From NCBI GenBank assembly GCA_051439375.1, contig JBFRWB010000246.1:1-64000 (forward strand): a stretch of DNA of 64,000 nt, given 5' to 3'. Of the stretch, positions 53,536 through 62,251 are shown one piece after another. The DNA is from JBGTGT01 sp051439375 (GTDB taxonomy: Bacteria > Cyanobacteriota > Cyanobacteriia > Cyanobacteriales > Microcystaceae). The position numbers were made by a program, and so were the translations under genes. Every line of letters starts with the position of its first letter. Position 1 is the stretch's first letter. Below the pieces are notes generated by a model. It made no database searches, had not been told where the DNA came from, and saw only the letters and a program-made list of their open reading frames with translations.

Positions 53536-55326
53536 CTATAGTTTGTCGATATTCAAAGCATTTAACAGATGACTTTTAATCGGTCTTTTTTCATCCCAGA
53601 AAATCAAGCAGGAATAAAAATCTTTTGCAGTTTTCGATGTTAAACAATTAAAAATATGATTAGCTTTTTCTTGTTCAGTAAAAGCTAGAAAATAAACCGT
53701 ATCATCAAAGATAACAGGTTTTAAGTCAACGGGCGTAATAAGTTGAAAAGTTAATTGTTTATAGAGTCCAGCAATCGCTATTTTATAAGGAGCAAAGGTA
53801 TAATTTCCGACTCCAAAGATGGAAAATCGAGGTTGCTTTTTATAAATCTTGCTTTTTCGATTATCTAAATAATTAGCATATTTTTGTAAATAAATCCATG
53901 TTTTGGGTGCGCTATTTTGTATAGTTTTTGTGGATTGACCGATAAATTGTTGAGGGACTAGAATATATCTATCTATTGAGTTAACTTTCCCTTTAGCAAT
54001 ACTTGACCCTTTCAATAAAGGAAAAAGATAAGTATCTTCTATGTCTATAGTTTCTTGAAAACCATTAATTAATTCACCTTTTATTTTACGAAATTCCATA
54101 ACTTTCGCACAATCATGTTTGATTCCAGAACGCCATTTGTATTGACTTTGTGAACCATATAAATAACTAAGAGTTTTAAATAAATCTAAATTATTAACCA
54201 AGCGTTCTTGATAATATCCTATTCTTTGATAATCTAGTGTATGTAAATCTTGAAAAACATCACAAAAATATTGTTTAACATAAGGAACAATATCACAAAA
54301 TAATAATCCTGCGTCAACGGATACATTAAAGTATTTTTTCATGTCAATTTTATAAAAAGCGAATTGTTTTAAATCATATTGCTTTTTAGAACAAAAGTTT
54401 AATAACTTTCTTGATACAGAGGTTTTGCATAGCATTCCCAGATATCCTCCCTGATTTTGTAGATATTCAATCATTTTAATTAACATCCACTCTGATATGT
54501 CAAAATTACTTTTACCTGTTATTGCATCTAGTCCCGAATAAGCTTTAAGATTGTTTTTTGGCGGTAAATTTTTACTGTTAATAACTCCTTGTTGTGAGTT
54601 TGTTACCCAAGGAAAGTTACCCAATATTAAAATTCTACCTGATTTATTTTCTAGATAGTTTTCCCAATAAGTGTGAAAAAAGTTACCTTGTTTAACTGTA
54701 ATTCTTAGATCATCAAATGTTTTTATATAATCAGAATTAAGTTCAATTCCTATCAGAGAAGTTGCTTCAGGAAAAACTTTTGCTGCTGTAATTAAAAAGT
54801 TTCCTATTCCACAAGTAGGTTCTAAAATAAGATCGGGTTTAACTCCTAAATTGATCAATTTTTGACAGATTTTTTCAGTTAATTCTAAATTTAAAATGTT
54901 AAGAATGCCACGAGTCATTTGAAAATCTGCTGTTTTACCTGCCTCAACAAAAATAGTATGTAGAATATTTAATCGAGCGGTTTTGGTTAGAGCATCATCC
55001 GTTTTTGCATAAACAAAGATAATTAAAGAATATCCTAACCCAAAAATTTTCTGTCGGGCAGATTTAAACGGACAAGATGACTGAGGTTGCTTAATGCTGG
55101 TAACTTTCATGTCAATTAATAAATCAGGGAAATCAATACCTTTTGCAGAATTTCCAGCGATAAAATCGTATTTTTCCAATAAACAAGCTTTAAAATGATG
55201 TTCTAAAAATGTTCCAACTGCCTTTCCATCTGTTACCCCATACAATTCAGAATTGGCTGTTTGAGATACCAAAGCAGAAAACTGTGCTGCTTCTAAACAT
55301 AACGATTCTTGAGTTAAAGTAAGCAT
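53536..55326 (-). CDS. Restriction-modification fusion: PD-(D/E)xK nuclease plus N6-adenine methyltransferase
   Basis: The 596-residue protein has a nuclease-like N-terminal domain with G63-I-D65-F-P-D68 ... D72-M-K74, a PD-(D/E)xK pattern. A gamma-class adenine methyltransferase domain follows, with motif I ILEPTCGIGNFL (168-178) and motif IV GNFPWV (236-241). The Pro-Pro of the usual NPPW is Phe-Pro here. Downstream SGLDAITGKSNFDISEWMLI is conserved in the family. The C-terminal 250 residues should read the DNA target. It could be a single-chain type IIG-like system or a methylase whose nuclease is weak. No separate endonuclease or specificity gene is adjacent. Confidence 0.7.
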   Translation of the reverse strand: MLTLTQESLCLEAAQFSALVSQTANSELYGVTDGKAVGTFLEHHFKACLLEKYDFIAGNSAKGIDFPDLLIDMKVTSIKQPQSSCPFKSARQKIFGLGYSLIIFVYAKTDDALTKTARLNILHTIFVEAGKTADFQMTRGILNILNLELTEKICQKLINLGVKPDLILEPTCGIGNFLITAAKVFPEATSLIGIELNSDYIKTFDDLRITVKQGNFFHTYWENYLENKSGRILILGNFPWVTNSQQGVINSKNLPPKNNLKAYSGLDAITGKSNFDISEWMLIKMIEYLQNQGGYLGMLCKTSVSRKLLNFCSKKQYDLKQFAFYKIDMKKYFNVSVDAGLLFCDIVPYVKQYFCDVFQDLHTLDYQRIGYYQERLVNNLDLFKTLSYLYGSQSQYKWRSGIKHDCAKVMEFRKIKGELINGFQETIDIEDTYLFPLLKGSSIAKGKVNSIDRYILVPQQFIGQSTKTIQNSAPKTWIYLQKYANYLDNRKSKIYKKQPRFSIFGVGNYTFAPYKIAIAGLYKQLTFQLITPVDLKPVIFDDTVYFLAFTEQEKANHIFNCLTSKTAKDFYSCLIFWDEKRPIKSHLLNALNIDKL

Positions 55327-55516
55327 ATTAATTATTTTAGCCTATAAAAATCAAAATAATCTTAAAAGACTGAAAAAACCCCCAATTTTAGCAAAATTAT
55401 TCTTTTTTGAAGATGCCCAAAGCATTGCAAGCCCTGAACCCAAAATTACATTTGCCAAAAACCCAAGATGAATGTAGCTTAAGATTAATTTCACATTCCT
55501 AAGATAGTTAAGTTAT

Positions 55517-56452
55517 ATGAGAATCCTAGTCACAGGTGGTGCGGGTTTCATTGGATCCCATCTCATCGATCGCTTAATGGAACAGGGACACGAGGTTCTC
55601 TGCCTCGACAACTTCTATACCGGCCACAAACGTAATATCGAAAAGTGGCTAGGTCATCCCTATTTTGAGTTAGTGCGTCATGACATCACCGAACCGATTC
55701 GCTTGGAAGTTGATCAAATCTATCATTTGGCTTGTCCAGCTTCTCCGGTTCATTATCAGTTTAATCCCGTTAAAACGATTAAAACCAATGTGTTAGGCAC
55801 ACTTTATATGTTGGGTCTAGCTAAACGGGTAAAAGCTCGCTTTTTCTTAGCTTCTACCTCAGAAGTCTATGGAGATCCTGATGTGCATCCCCAACCCGAA
55901 GAATATCGGGGCAATGTCAATTGTACAGGGCTTCGGGCTTGCTATGACGAAGGAAAACGGGTGGCTGAAACCCTTGCGTTTGAATACCATCGGGAACATA
56001 AAGTTGATATTCGGGTGGCTCGAATTTTCAATACCTATGGTCCTCGGATGTTAGAAAACGATGGACGGGTGGTAAGTAATTTTATTGTTCAAGCCCTCAA
56101 AGGAACACCCTTAACCATCTATGGGGACGGTTCACAAACCCGTAGCTTTTGCTATGTCTCAGACCTCGTAGAAGGCTTTATTCGCTTGATGAATAGCGAT
56201 TATATCGGACCGGTTAATTTAGGAAATCCGGGGGAATATACCATCTTAGAATTAGCCCAAATTATCCAAAAACGGGTTAATCCTGATGCAGAACTGGCTT
56301 ATAAGCCCTTACCCCAAGATGATCCTAAACAACGACAACCCGATATTACTAAAGCCAAAACCTATTTAGATTGGCAACCAACTATTCCCTTAAAAGAGGG
56401 ATTAGAAATGACGATTGAAGATTTTAGTCGTCGGGTCAATCTTTCTGCTTAA
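55517..56452 (+). CDS. uxs: UDP-glucuronate decarboxylase (UDP-xylose synthase)
   Basis: This 311-residue SDR enzyme oxidises and decarboxylates UDP-glucuronate to UDP-xylose. NAD-binding TGGAGFIGSHL is at 6-16, and the catalytic set is S/T near 114 (ASTSEVYGD) and Y143-x3-K147 (YDEGKR). RPxxARIFNTYGPRM-type and RSFCYVSDLVEG segments are typical. ugd follows by 42 bp on the same strand, so the two form a pathway operon for cell-surface sugars. Confidence 0.9.
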   Translation: MRILVTGGAGFIGSHLIDRLMEQGHEVLCLDNFYTGHKRNIEKWLGHPYFELVRHDITEPIRLEVDQIYHLACPASPVHYQFNPVKTIKTNVLGTLYMLGLAKRVKARFFLASTSEVYGDPDVHPQPEEYRGNVNCTGLRACYDEGKRVAETLAFEYHREHKVDIRVARIFNTYGPRMLENDGRVVSNFIVQALKGTPLTIYGDGSQTRSFCYVSDLVEGFIRLMNSDYIGPVNLGNPGEYTILELAQIIQKRVNPDAELAYKPLPQDDPKQRQPDITKAKTYLDWQPTIPLKEGLEMTIEDFSRRVNLSA

Positions 56453-56494
56453 TTTTAGCAATTTATTCTTAATTCAAACAAGGAAGGAACAAAA

Positions 56495-57883
56495 ATGCAA
56501 GTTTGTGTCATTGGAACAGGATACGTTGGCCTCGTAACAGGGGTTTGTCTCTCCCATATCGGCCATGATGTTATTTGTATCGATAACAACGAAGAAAAAG
56601 TTAAATTGATGAAATCAGGACAATCTCCCATTTATGAACCCGGATTGTCAGAATTGATGAAATCTTCCATGGAATCAGGCCGTTTACACTTTAGTAGCGA
56701 CCTCAAAGCAGGGGTAGAACATGGTGAAATCCTATTCATTGCGGTGGGAACCCCTCCCTTACCGACTGGGGAAAGTGATACCCGTTATGTAGAAGCCGTC
56801 GCACGGGGAATTGGGAATCATCTCAATGGCGGTTATAAAGTTATTGTTAATAAATCTACCGTTCCCATCGGTTCGGGAGATTGGGTCCGCATGATTGTCC
56901 TTGATGGAGTTGCAGAACAGAAGAAATCTCTCGTAACTGCCGGAGGTGGCGCAGCAACCTTAACCGAAGTAACGGCTGACTTTGATGTGGTGAGTAATCC
57001 AGAGTTTTTACGGGAAGGCTCGGCAGTATTTGATACCTTTAATCCTGATCGGATTGTTTTAGGAGGAAATAGTGAACAAGCGATCGGTTTGATGAAGGAT
57101 CTTTATGAACCTTTGGTATCTCGCAAATTCTCTGATGATGCTTCTTTACCTCCTGTTCCTGTGGTGGTAACGGATTTAAGTTCAGCAGAGATGATTAAAT
57201 ACGCTGCTAATGCCTTCTTAGCGACTAAGATTAGTTTTATTAACGAGGTAGCTAATATTTGCGATCGCGTGGGTGCAGATGTCACCCAAGTAGCGCAGGG
57301 AATTGGCTTAGATTCTCGGATTGGGAACAAATTCTTACAAGCAGGTATCGGTTGGGGAGGATCTTGTTTCCCGAAAGATGTTTCTGCTTTAATTCATACG
57401 GCGGATGATTATGGTTATGAAGCAGAATTACTAAAATCGGCGGTTAATGTTAATAATCGTCAACGGGTGTTAACCATCGAAAAACTGCAACAGGAATTAA
57501 AAATCCTGAAAGGGAAAGTGGTTGGTTTATTGGGACTCACCTTTAAACCCGATACCGATGATATGCGAGATGCACCTGCCTCTAATATTATTGAACAATT
57601 AAACCGTTTAGGGGCTAAAGTGAAAGCTTATGACCCAATTGTGTCCCAGTCTGGGTTAAGTCATGGTTTATCAGGGGTTGTCATCGAAGCGAACCCTGAA
57701 ATGTTAGCCGATAAGTGTGATGCGTTGGTTTTAGTCACCGACTGGCAAGAATTCCTGAAGTTAGACTTTGGGAAAATGGCTAAAGGGATGAATAATCCTG
57801 TGTTGATTGATGGACGTAATTTCCTTAATCGCAGTGCAGTTGAAAAAGCAGGATTCCGTTATGTTGGAATTGGTCGTTCATAA
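56495..57883 (+). CDS. ugd: UDP-glucose 6-dehydrogenase
   Basis: The 462-residue enzyme oxidises UDP-glucose to UDP-glucuronate with two NAD+. NAD-binding VIGTGYVGLVTGVCLSHIGH is near the start, with VNKSTVPIGSG in the middle. The catalytic cysteine is in WGGSCFPKDVSAL, and the C-terminal domain begins GLTFKPDTDDMRDAP. AAGGAAGG lies upstream of the ATG. It feeds the product to the adjacent decarboxylase. Confidence 0.96.
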   Translation: MQVCVIGTGYVGLVTGVCLSHIGHDVICIDNNEEKVKLMKSGQSPIYEPGLSELMKSSMESGRLHFSSDLKAGVEHGEILFIAVGTPPLPTGESDTRYVEAVARGIGNHLNGGYKVIVNKSTVPIGSGDWVRMIVLDGVAEQKKSLVTAGGGAATLTEVTADFDVVSNPEFLREGSAVFDTFNPDRIVLGGNSEQAIGLMKDLYEPLVSRKFSDDASLPPVPVVVTDLSSAEMIKYAANAFLATKISFINEVANICDRVGADVTQVAQGIGLDSRIGNKFLQAGIGWGGSCFPKDVSALIHTADDYGYEAELLKSAVNVNNRQRVLTIEKLQQELKILKGKVVGLLGLTFKPDTDDMRDAPASNIIEQLNRLGAKVKAYDPIVSQSGLSHGLSGVVIEANPEMLADKCDALVLVTDWQEFLKLDFGKMAKGMNNPVLIDGRNFLNRSAVEKAGFRYVGIGRS

Positions 57884-57933
57884 GGTGTGATATAGCAGTT
57901 AACAGTGGGAAACTGTCACCCAAATCATAACTG

Positions 57934-58048
57934 ATACCAAATCCGACTTATAAAACCCTGTTTTGGGGGAGATGGGAAGAACTTCCCACTTCTGAACTCC
58001 TGAACACAACCCTATTTATAACTGGGTTTTGTTAACTGGATTTGGTAT
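57934..58048. repeat. MITE-like element (115 bp) between ugd and leuA
   Basis: Perfect ends ATACCAAATCC (57934) and GGATTTGGTAT (ending 58048) continue as an imperfect inverted repeat of about 27 bp (TATAAAACCCTG versus CTGGGTTTTG). If the terminal TA is counted as target duplication, the pattern TA-CCAAATCC ... GGATTTGG-TA fits IS630/Tc1-type MITEs. A CTTCTGAACTCCTGAACAC stretch inside belongs to another short repeat family. There is no coding capacity. Confidence 0.6.
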
Positions 58049-58103
58049 GAGGTGCAGGGTGTGAGGTTTAAACATATAAAACCCGACACCCGACACCGAA
58101 CAC

Positions 58104-59705
58104 CTAAACCGTTGCAACGGTTTTTTCCTCTTCTTTGGGCTTACTCAAGGTAGCAGATAAACGATTCAGTGCAGTGATATAAGCACGGGCTGAGGCAACA
58201 ATAATATCCGTATTAGCAGAATAACCCGAATAGGTACGCCCCTCATGGCGTAGGCGAATCGTAACCTCTCCCATAGCATCAATGCCGGCTGTCACCGATT
58301 TAACCGAAAATTCGGTTAATTCATTGGGAATATTGACTACACGGTTAATTGCTTTATACACCGCATCCACCGGACCCGTTCCAATGGCTGCATCGGTTAA
58401 TTCTGTCCCTTCGGGGGTACGAAGGGTTACGGTAGCGGTAGGGCAAGCATGATCACCACAGGAGACTTGAACCCGTTCTAAACGGAATAATTCGGGGGCT
58501 TGTTGAATCTCATCGTTAACAATCGCTTCTAGATCCAAGTCGGTGATGTCTTTCTTCTTATCCGCTACTTCTTTGAAGCGCAAAAAAGCTTTATTGAGGT
58601 CGGTTTCTGAGAGTTCAAAGCCTAATTCTTCTAAACGAGTCCGAAAAGCGTTACGTCCCGACAATTTACCCAAAATGATTTGGTTATCCGTTAATCCAAT
58701 AGATTCCGCATCCATAATCTCGTAGGTTAACTTGTGCTTGAGTACCCCATCTTGATGAATTCCCGACTCGTGGGCAAAAGCATTAGCCCCCACGATCGCT
58801 TTATTGGGTTGTACCATCATACCTGTGAGATTAGAAACAAGGCGAGAGGTTTTGGCAATCTCTTGGGTGTTGATTTGGGTTAAGGGTTCGCTAGAATCAA
58901 CGGCTCTCCCTAAAAACGGGTTAAAATATTGACGACGCACATGAAGAGCCATCACCAGTTCTTCTAAGGCTGCATTTCCAGCCCGTTCACCAATCCCATT
59001 AATAGTACATTCTAGCTGACGTGCGCCATTTTTCACCGCTTCAAGGAAATTGGCCACCGCTAATCCTAAATCATTATGTCCATGGACGGAAATAATTGCC
59101 TCGTTAATATTGGGGACATTTTGCTTAATTCCTCCAATTAACGCCCCAAACTCGCTAGGGGTGGTATAACCTACCGTATCAGGAATATTAATGGTCGTTG
59201 CGCCGGCTGCGATCGCTGCTTCTAAGACTTGATAAAGAAATTCGGGGTCACTACGGCCAGCATCTTCGGGGGAAAATTCCACGTCATCTACGAAAGATTT
59301 GGCATAAGCAACCATTTCGGGGACAATTTGCAAGACTTCGGTGCGAGTTTTCTTTAATTTATATTCAAGATGAATATCGGAGGTCGCTAAAAAGGTGTGA
59401 ATCCGAGGCTTAAAGGCAGGGTTTAGAGCTTGGGCGGCTCTTTTGATGTCTTTTTGGGCTGCACGGGCTAAACCGCAGATAGTAGGGCTATTGTCTTTGT
59501 CAAAGAGAGCAGCGATTTTGTTAACGGCTTCAAAATCTCCCGGACTCGCGTAAGGGAAACCGGCCTCAATGATATCAACACCCAGTCGTGCTAGCGATCG
59601 AGCAATGGTAAGCTTTTCATCAACGGTTAAGGCTGCACCCGGAGATTGTTCTCCGTCTCGAAGGGTAGTATCAAAGATAATGATGCGATCTGCTGGGTTA
59701 CTCAT
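58104..59705 (-). CDS. leuA: 2-isopropylmalate synthase
   Basis: The enzyme condenses acetyl-CoA with 2-oxoisovalerate in leucine synthesis. The ATG at 59705 (MSNPADRIIIFDTTLRDGEQ) fits the family; an in-frame start at 59807 would add 34 residues without support. The 533-residue protein has the HMGL-type catalytic barrel (RDGEQSPGA, SVHGHNDLGLAVAN, NGIGERAGNAALEE) and the C-terminal regulatory domain (EFSVKSVTAGIDAMGE) that binds leucine. Feedback inhibition is expected from family knowledge. Confidence 0.96.
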   Translation of the reverse strand: MSNPADRIIIFDTTLRDGEQSPGAALTVDEKLTIARSLARLGVDIIEAGFPYASPGDFEAVNKIAALFDKDNSPTICGLARAAQKDIKRAAQALNPAFKPRIHTFLATSDIHLEYKLKKTRTEVLQIVPEMVAYAKSFVDDVEFSPEDAGRSDPEFLYQVLEAAIAAGATTINIPDTVGYTTPSEFGALIGGIKQNVPNINEAIISVHGHNDLGLAVANFLEAVKNGARQLECTINGIGERAGNAALEELVMALHVRRQYFNPFLGRAVDSSEPLTQINTQEIAKTSRLVSNLTGMMVQPNKAIVGANAFAHESGIHQDGVLKHKLTYEIMDAESIGLTDNQIILGKLSGRNAFRTRLEELGFELSETDLNKAFLRFKEVADKKKDITDLDLEAIVNDEIQQAPELFRLERVQVSCGDHACPTATVTLRTPEGTELTDAAIGTGPVDAVYKAINRVVNIPNELTEFSVKSVTAGIDAMGEVTIRLRHEGRTYSGYSANTDIIVASARAYITALNRLSATLSKPKEEEKTVATV

Positions 59706-59903
59706 AAGCACGACTGGACAATTTAATCTAAGGGGTAAATAAAGACTGATAGTGTTAATTATAGCTTTTGAACGGAGACTCATTGTCAATCGCTTTCCTC
59801 TTAGCATTCACTCTTCTCTCTCCCTACATTTGTCCATGTCACGGAACTCTGACATTAAGCGGAGTCATAGATGGAACGTTTAGGGGGTAAATATCAAATA
59901 TCC

Positions 59904-59934
59904 TTGACATAATGATCCCTGAACTCCCTAGAAT
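59904..59934 (+). promoter_or_regulatory. Candidate sigma-70-type promoter of the DUF4912 gene
   Basis: A perfect TTGACA (59904-59909) and TAGAAT (59929-59934) are separated by 19 bp. This predicts a start near 59941 and a leader of about 120 nt. Confidence 0.4.
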
Positions 59935-59961
59935 TGCGTTGCGGACTTAAGAAGCGAGTTG

Positions 59962-59988
59962 TGATCCCCCTTGACCATTGGGGGATCA
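59962..59988 (+). promoter_or_regulatory. Leader hairpin upstream of the DUF4912 gene
   Basis: TGATCCCCC/GGGGGATCA forms a perfect 9-bp stem with a 9-nt loop, followed by GTTTTGTT. It lies between the candidate promoter and the start codon, so it could be an attenuator-like terminator or a protein-binding leader structure. Confidence 0.45.
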
Positions 59989-60059
59989 GTTTTGTTACAT
60001 AAAGTTAAGCAAGCGATCCCCATTCTTGGGGAATTTTATCAATCGGAGCGAATCAAACC

Positions 60060-62123
60060 ATGACTCAAGACTCCCTCTCCTTGGAAGGGATGACCTTGCG
60101 ACAACTACGAAAAGTTGCCAGCGAGTATAATATCCCTCGATACAGCCGAATGCGTAAAGCAGAGTTAATCACAGCGATTCAAGGTGCAATGGGAATGGAA
60201 GAACAAAATATCGTTCAACCTTCCCCATCTGAGCCCTTAACAGACATCCCTGAAGACTCTGCCACCATTCCCCCTAGTCCAAAACAGCCTCAAGAGGAAC
60301 AAAAAGTGGAAGCATCAAAATTTGAACTTGGCCAAGAAGATCAATTAGGCGATTCTCTAGCCTCCGTTGATGAGGGGTTAGGAGAACTGCCTAGTGGGTA
60401 TGGCGACAGTCGCATCATGTTACTTCCTCGTGATCCCCAATGGGCTTACACCTATTGGGATGTTCCCAACGAAAAAAAAGAAGAAATGCGTCGTCAAGGG
60501 GGTCAACAACTTGCCCTACGCATCTATGATGTGACAGATATTAACATTAATTATCAAAGTCCCCACAGCGTTCAAGAATATCTTTGCGATGAGTTGGCCA
60601 GAGAGTGGTATTTGCCCATTCCTGTTAGTGATCGAGACTATGTAATCGATATTGGTTATCGTTGTGCGGATGGTCGTTGGCTAGTCTTATCCCGCTCAAT
60701 TCCTGTACATATGCCCCCGATTTATCCTTCAGATTGGATTGAAGATGTCTTTGTAACAGTGGGTTGGGAAGAAGACTTAGTGGGTAAAACCAAGCACGCC
60801 TTATCTATTCCTGGCCGCAAAGCACCAATGACGGGAATGTACGAGCAAATGTATAAAATGACGGAAGAATCAGAGGCACAACGGGTCGCTGGTTCTTTGT
60901 TTGGCTCAATGCAGCACGTTGCAGGGTCTGGTGTTAGTTCCTTTGGCTTACAGGAAAGCTCTTATGCTTTACAGGAAAGCTCTTATGCCTTACAGGAAAC
61001 AACGGGTTCTCATGCTTTACAAGAAAATGTCAGTTCCTATGTCTCCCAAGAAAGCTCCTATGCTTTACAGGAAACTGTAAGTTCCTTTGGCTTACAGGAA
61101 AGCTCTTATGCTTTACAGGAAAGTTCTTATGCATTACAGGAATCAGTTAGTTCCTTTGGCTTACAGGAAAGCTCTTATGCTTTACAAGAAAGCTCCTATG
61201 CTTTACAAGAAAATGTAAGTTCCTTCGGACTGCAACAAAGTTCTTACGCCCTACAACAAAGCTCTTATGCCTTACAGGAAAGCTCTTATGCTTTACAAGA
61301 AAATGTAAGTTCCTTCGGACTGCAACAAAGTTCTTATGCCTTACAGGAAAGCTCTTATGCTTTACAAGAAAATGTAAGTTCCTTCGGACTGCAACAAAGT
61401 TCTTACGCCCTACAACAAAGTTCCTATGCTTTACAAGAAAATGTAAGTTCCTTCGGACTGCAACAAAGTTCTTACGCCCTACAACAAAGTTCCTATGCTT
61501 TACAAGAAAATGTAAGTTCTTACGCCCTACAACAAAGCTCCTATGCTTTACAAGAAAGCTCTTATGCTTTACAACAAAGCTCCTATGCTTTACAAGAAAA
61601 TGTAAGTTCTTACGCCCTACAACAAAGCTCCTATGCTTTACAAGAAAATGTAAGTTCCTATGTTTTCCCCTCTGGCGTTGGTTTATGGGCAGCCCCCGAA
61701 AGAGTCTTAACTATGTCAGGTGCTGGCGCAATGACCATGTCTGGTATTGGGGCTTTAACCACATCAGGTATGGGTATGGGGTTAAACGTATCGGGCTTAA
61801 CCATGTCAGGGGTTGGATTTTCTGCCTCTGCTCCCCCCATTCGTCCCCGTAAGTTCTGGTTAGTCGCTGATGCAGAATTAATTGTCTATGGTGCAACCGA
61901 GCCAGATGCAACCGTCACCGTTGGCGGACGACCCATTAAACTGAATCCTGATGGTACATTCCGCTTCCAGATGTCCTTCCAAGATGGCTTAATTGACTAT
62001 CCCATTGTAGCTGTTGCGTCTGACGGAGAACAAAACCGTTCTATTCACATGAAATTCAATCGTGAAACCCCCTCTCGTCATACCAATACGAAAGACGAAG
62101 CTCAATTAGAATGGTTAACCTAA
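60060..62123 (+). CDS. DUF4912 protein with Rho_N-like start and long SSYALQ repeat tract
   Basis: The 687-residue protein has a Rho-N/SAP-like motif at about 8-40 (MTLRQLRKVASEYNIPRYSR). An acidic linker and a DUF4912 domain at about 115-225 follow (RIMLLPRDPQWAYTYWDVPN, then YPSDWIEDVF). A repeat tract at about 293-533 holds about 31 units, mostly SSYALQE or SSFGLQQ, often with an NV spacer. A short MSG-rich run (TMSGAGAMTMSGIG) and a conserved C-terminal domain at about 585-670 (FWLVADAELIVYGATEPDAT) complete it. There is no signal peptide or membrane segment. The repeats may form a beta-rich or scaffolding region; function is unknown. Confidence 0.8.
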   Translation: MTQDSLSLEGMTLRQLRKVASEYNIPRYSRMRKAELITAIQGAMGMEEQNIVQPSPSEPLTDIPEDSATIPPSPKQPQEEQKVEASKFELGQEDQLGDSLASVDEGLGELPSGYGDSRIMLLPRDPQWAYTYWDVPNEKKEEMRRQGGQQLALRIYDVTDININYQSPHSVQEYLCDELAREWYLPIPVSDRDYVIDIGYRCADGRWLVLSRSIPVHMPPIYPSDWIEDVFVTVGWEEDLVGKTKHALSIPGRKAPMTGMYEQMYKMTEESEAQRVAGSLFGSMQHVAGSGVSSFGLQESSYALQESSYALQETTGSHALQENVSSYVSQESSYALQETVSSFGLQESSYALQESSYALQESVSSFGLQESSYALQESSYALQENVSSFGLQQSSYALQQSSYALQESSYALQENVSSFGLQQSSYALQESSYALQENVSSFGLQQSSYALQQSSYALQENVSSFGLQQSSYALQQSSYALQENVSSYALQQSSYALQESSYALQQSSYALQENVSSYALQQSSYALQENVSSYVFPSGVGLWAAPERVLTMSGAGAMTMSGIGALTTSGMGMGLNVSGLTMSGVGFSASAPPIRPRKFWLVADAELIVYGATEPDATVTVGGRPIKLNPDGTFRFQMSFQDGLIDYPIVAVASDGEQNRSIHMKFNRETPSRHTNTKDEAQLEWLT
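60937..61660 (+). repeat. In-frame 21/27-bp repeat tract in the DUF4912 gene
   Basis: Units of 21 bp (AGCTCTTATGCTTTACAGGA type) encode SSYALQE/Q; about 22 of the 31 units have SSYALQ and 7 have SSFGLQ. Every second or third unit carries a 6-bp extra giving NV, SV or TV. Blocks of about 69 bp repeat almost exactly near 61215-61500. Frame is kept throughout. Confidence 0.85.
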
Positions 62124-62221
62124 TCTGAGTTTTAAATAAGGAAGTTTCGGGCGATTTTATTAAGTTAAGGTGTATTGATTCTGAGAGATTTTCTGACACC
62201 TGAAGCCTTAACTAATTGTTG

Positions 62222-62251
62222 ACTCCTCTAACCTAAGTTAGGGGAGTTTTT
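62222..62251 (+). terminator. Terminator of the DUF4912 gene, overlapping the TPR gene end
   Basis: ACTCCTCTAAC/GTTAGGGGAGT, 11 bp with one mismatch, with a CTAA loop, is followed by TTTTT. The stop codon of the convergent TPR gene lies inside the stem. Confidence 0.75.

Larger units (their letters stand above)
59706..60059. other. Divergent intergenic region with promoter and hairpins (354 bp)
   Basis: Besides the leuA upstream region it contains a good -35/-10 pair at 59904-59934 reading toward the DUF4912 gene. A perfect 9-bp hairpin is at 59962-59988, and a small ATCCCC/GGGGA hairpin lies near 60015. A GGAG ribosome-binding site precedes the ATG at 60060. Confidence 0.55.

Noticed and set aside
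60937..61660. Possible CRISPR array because of many short regular repeats
   Set aside because: The repeats are in frame, lack unique spacers and encode a continuous protein segment.
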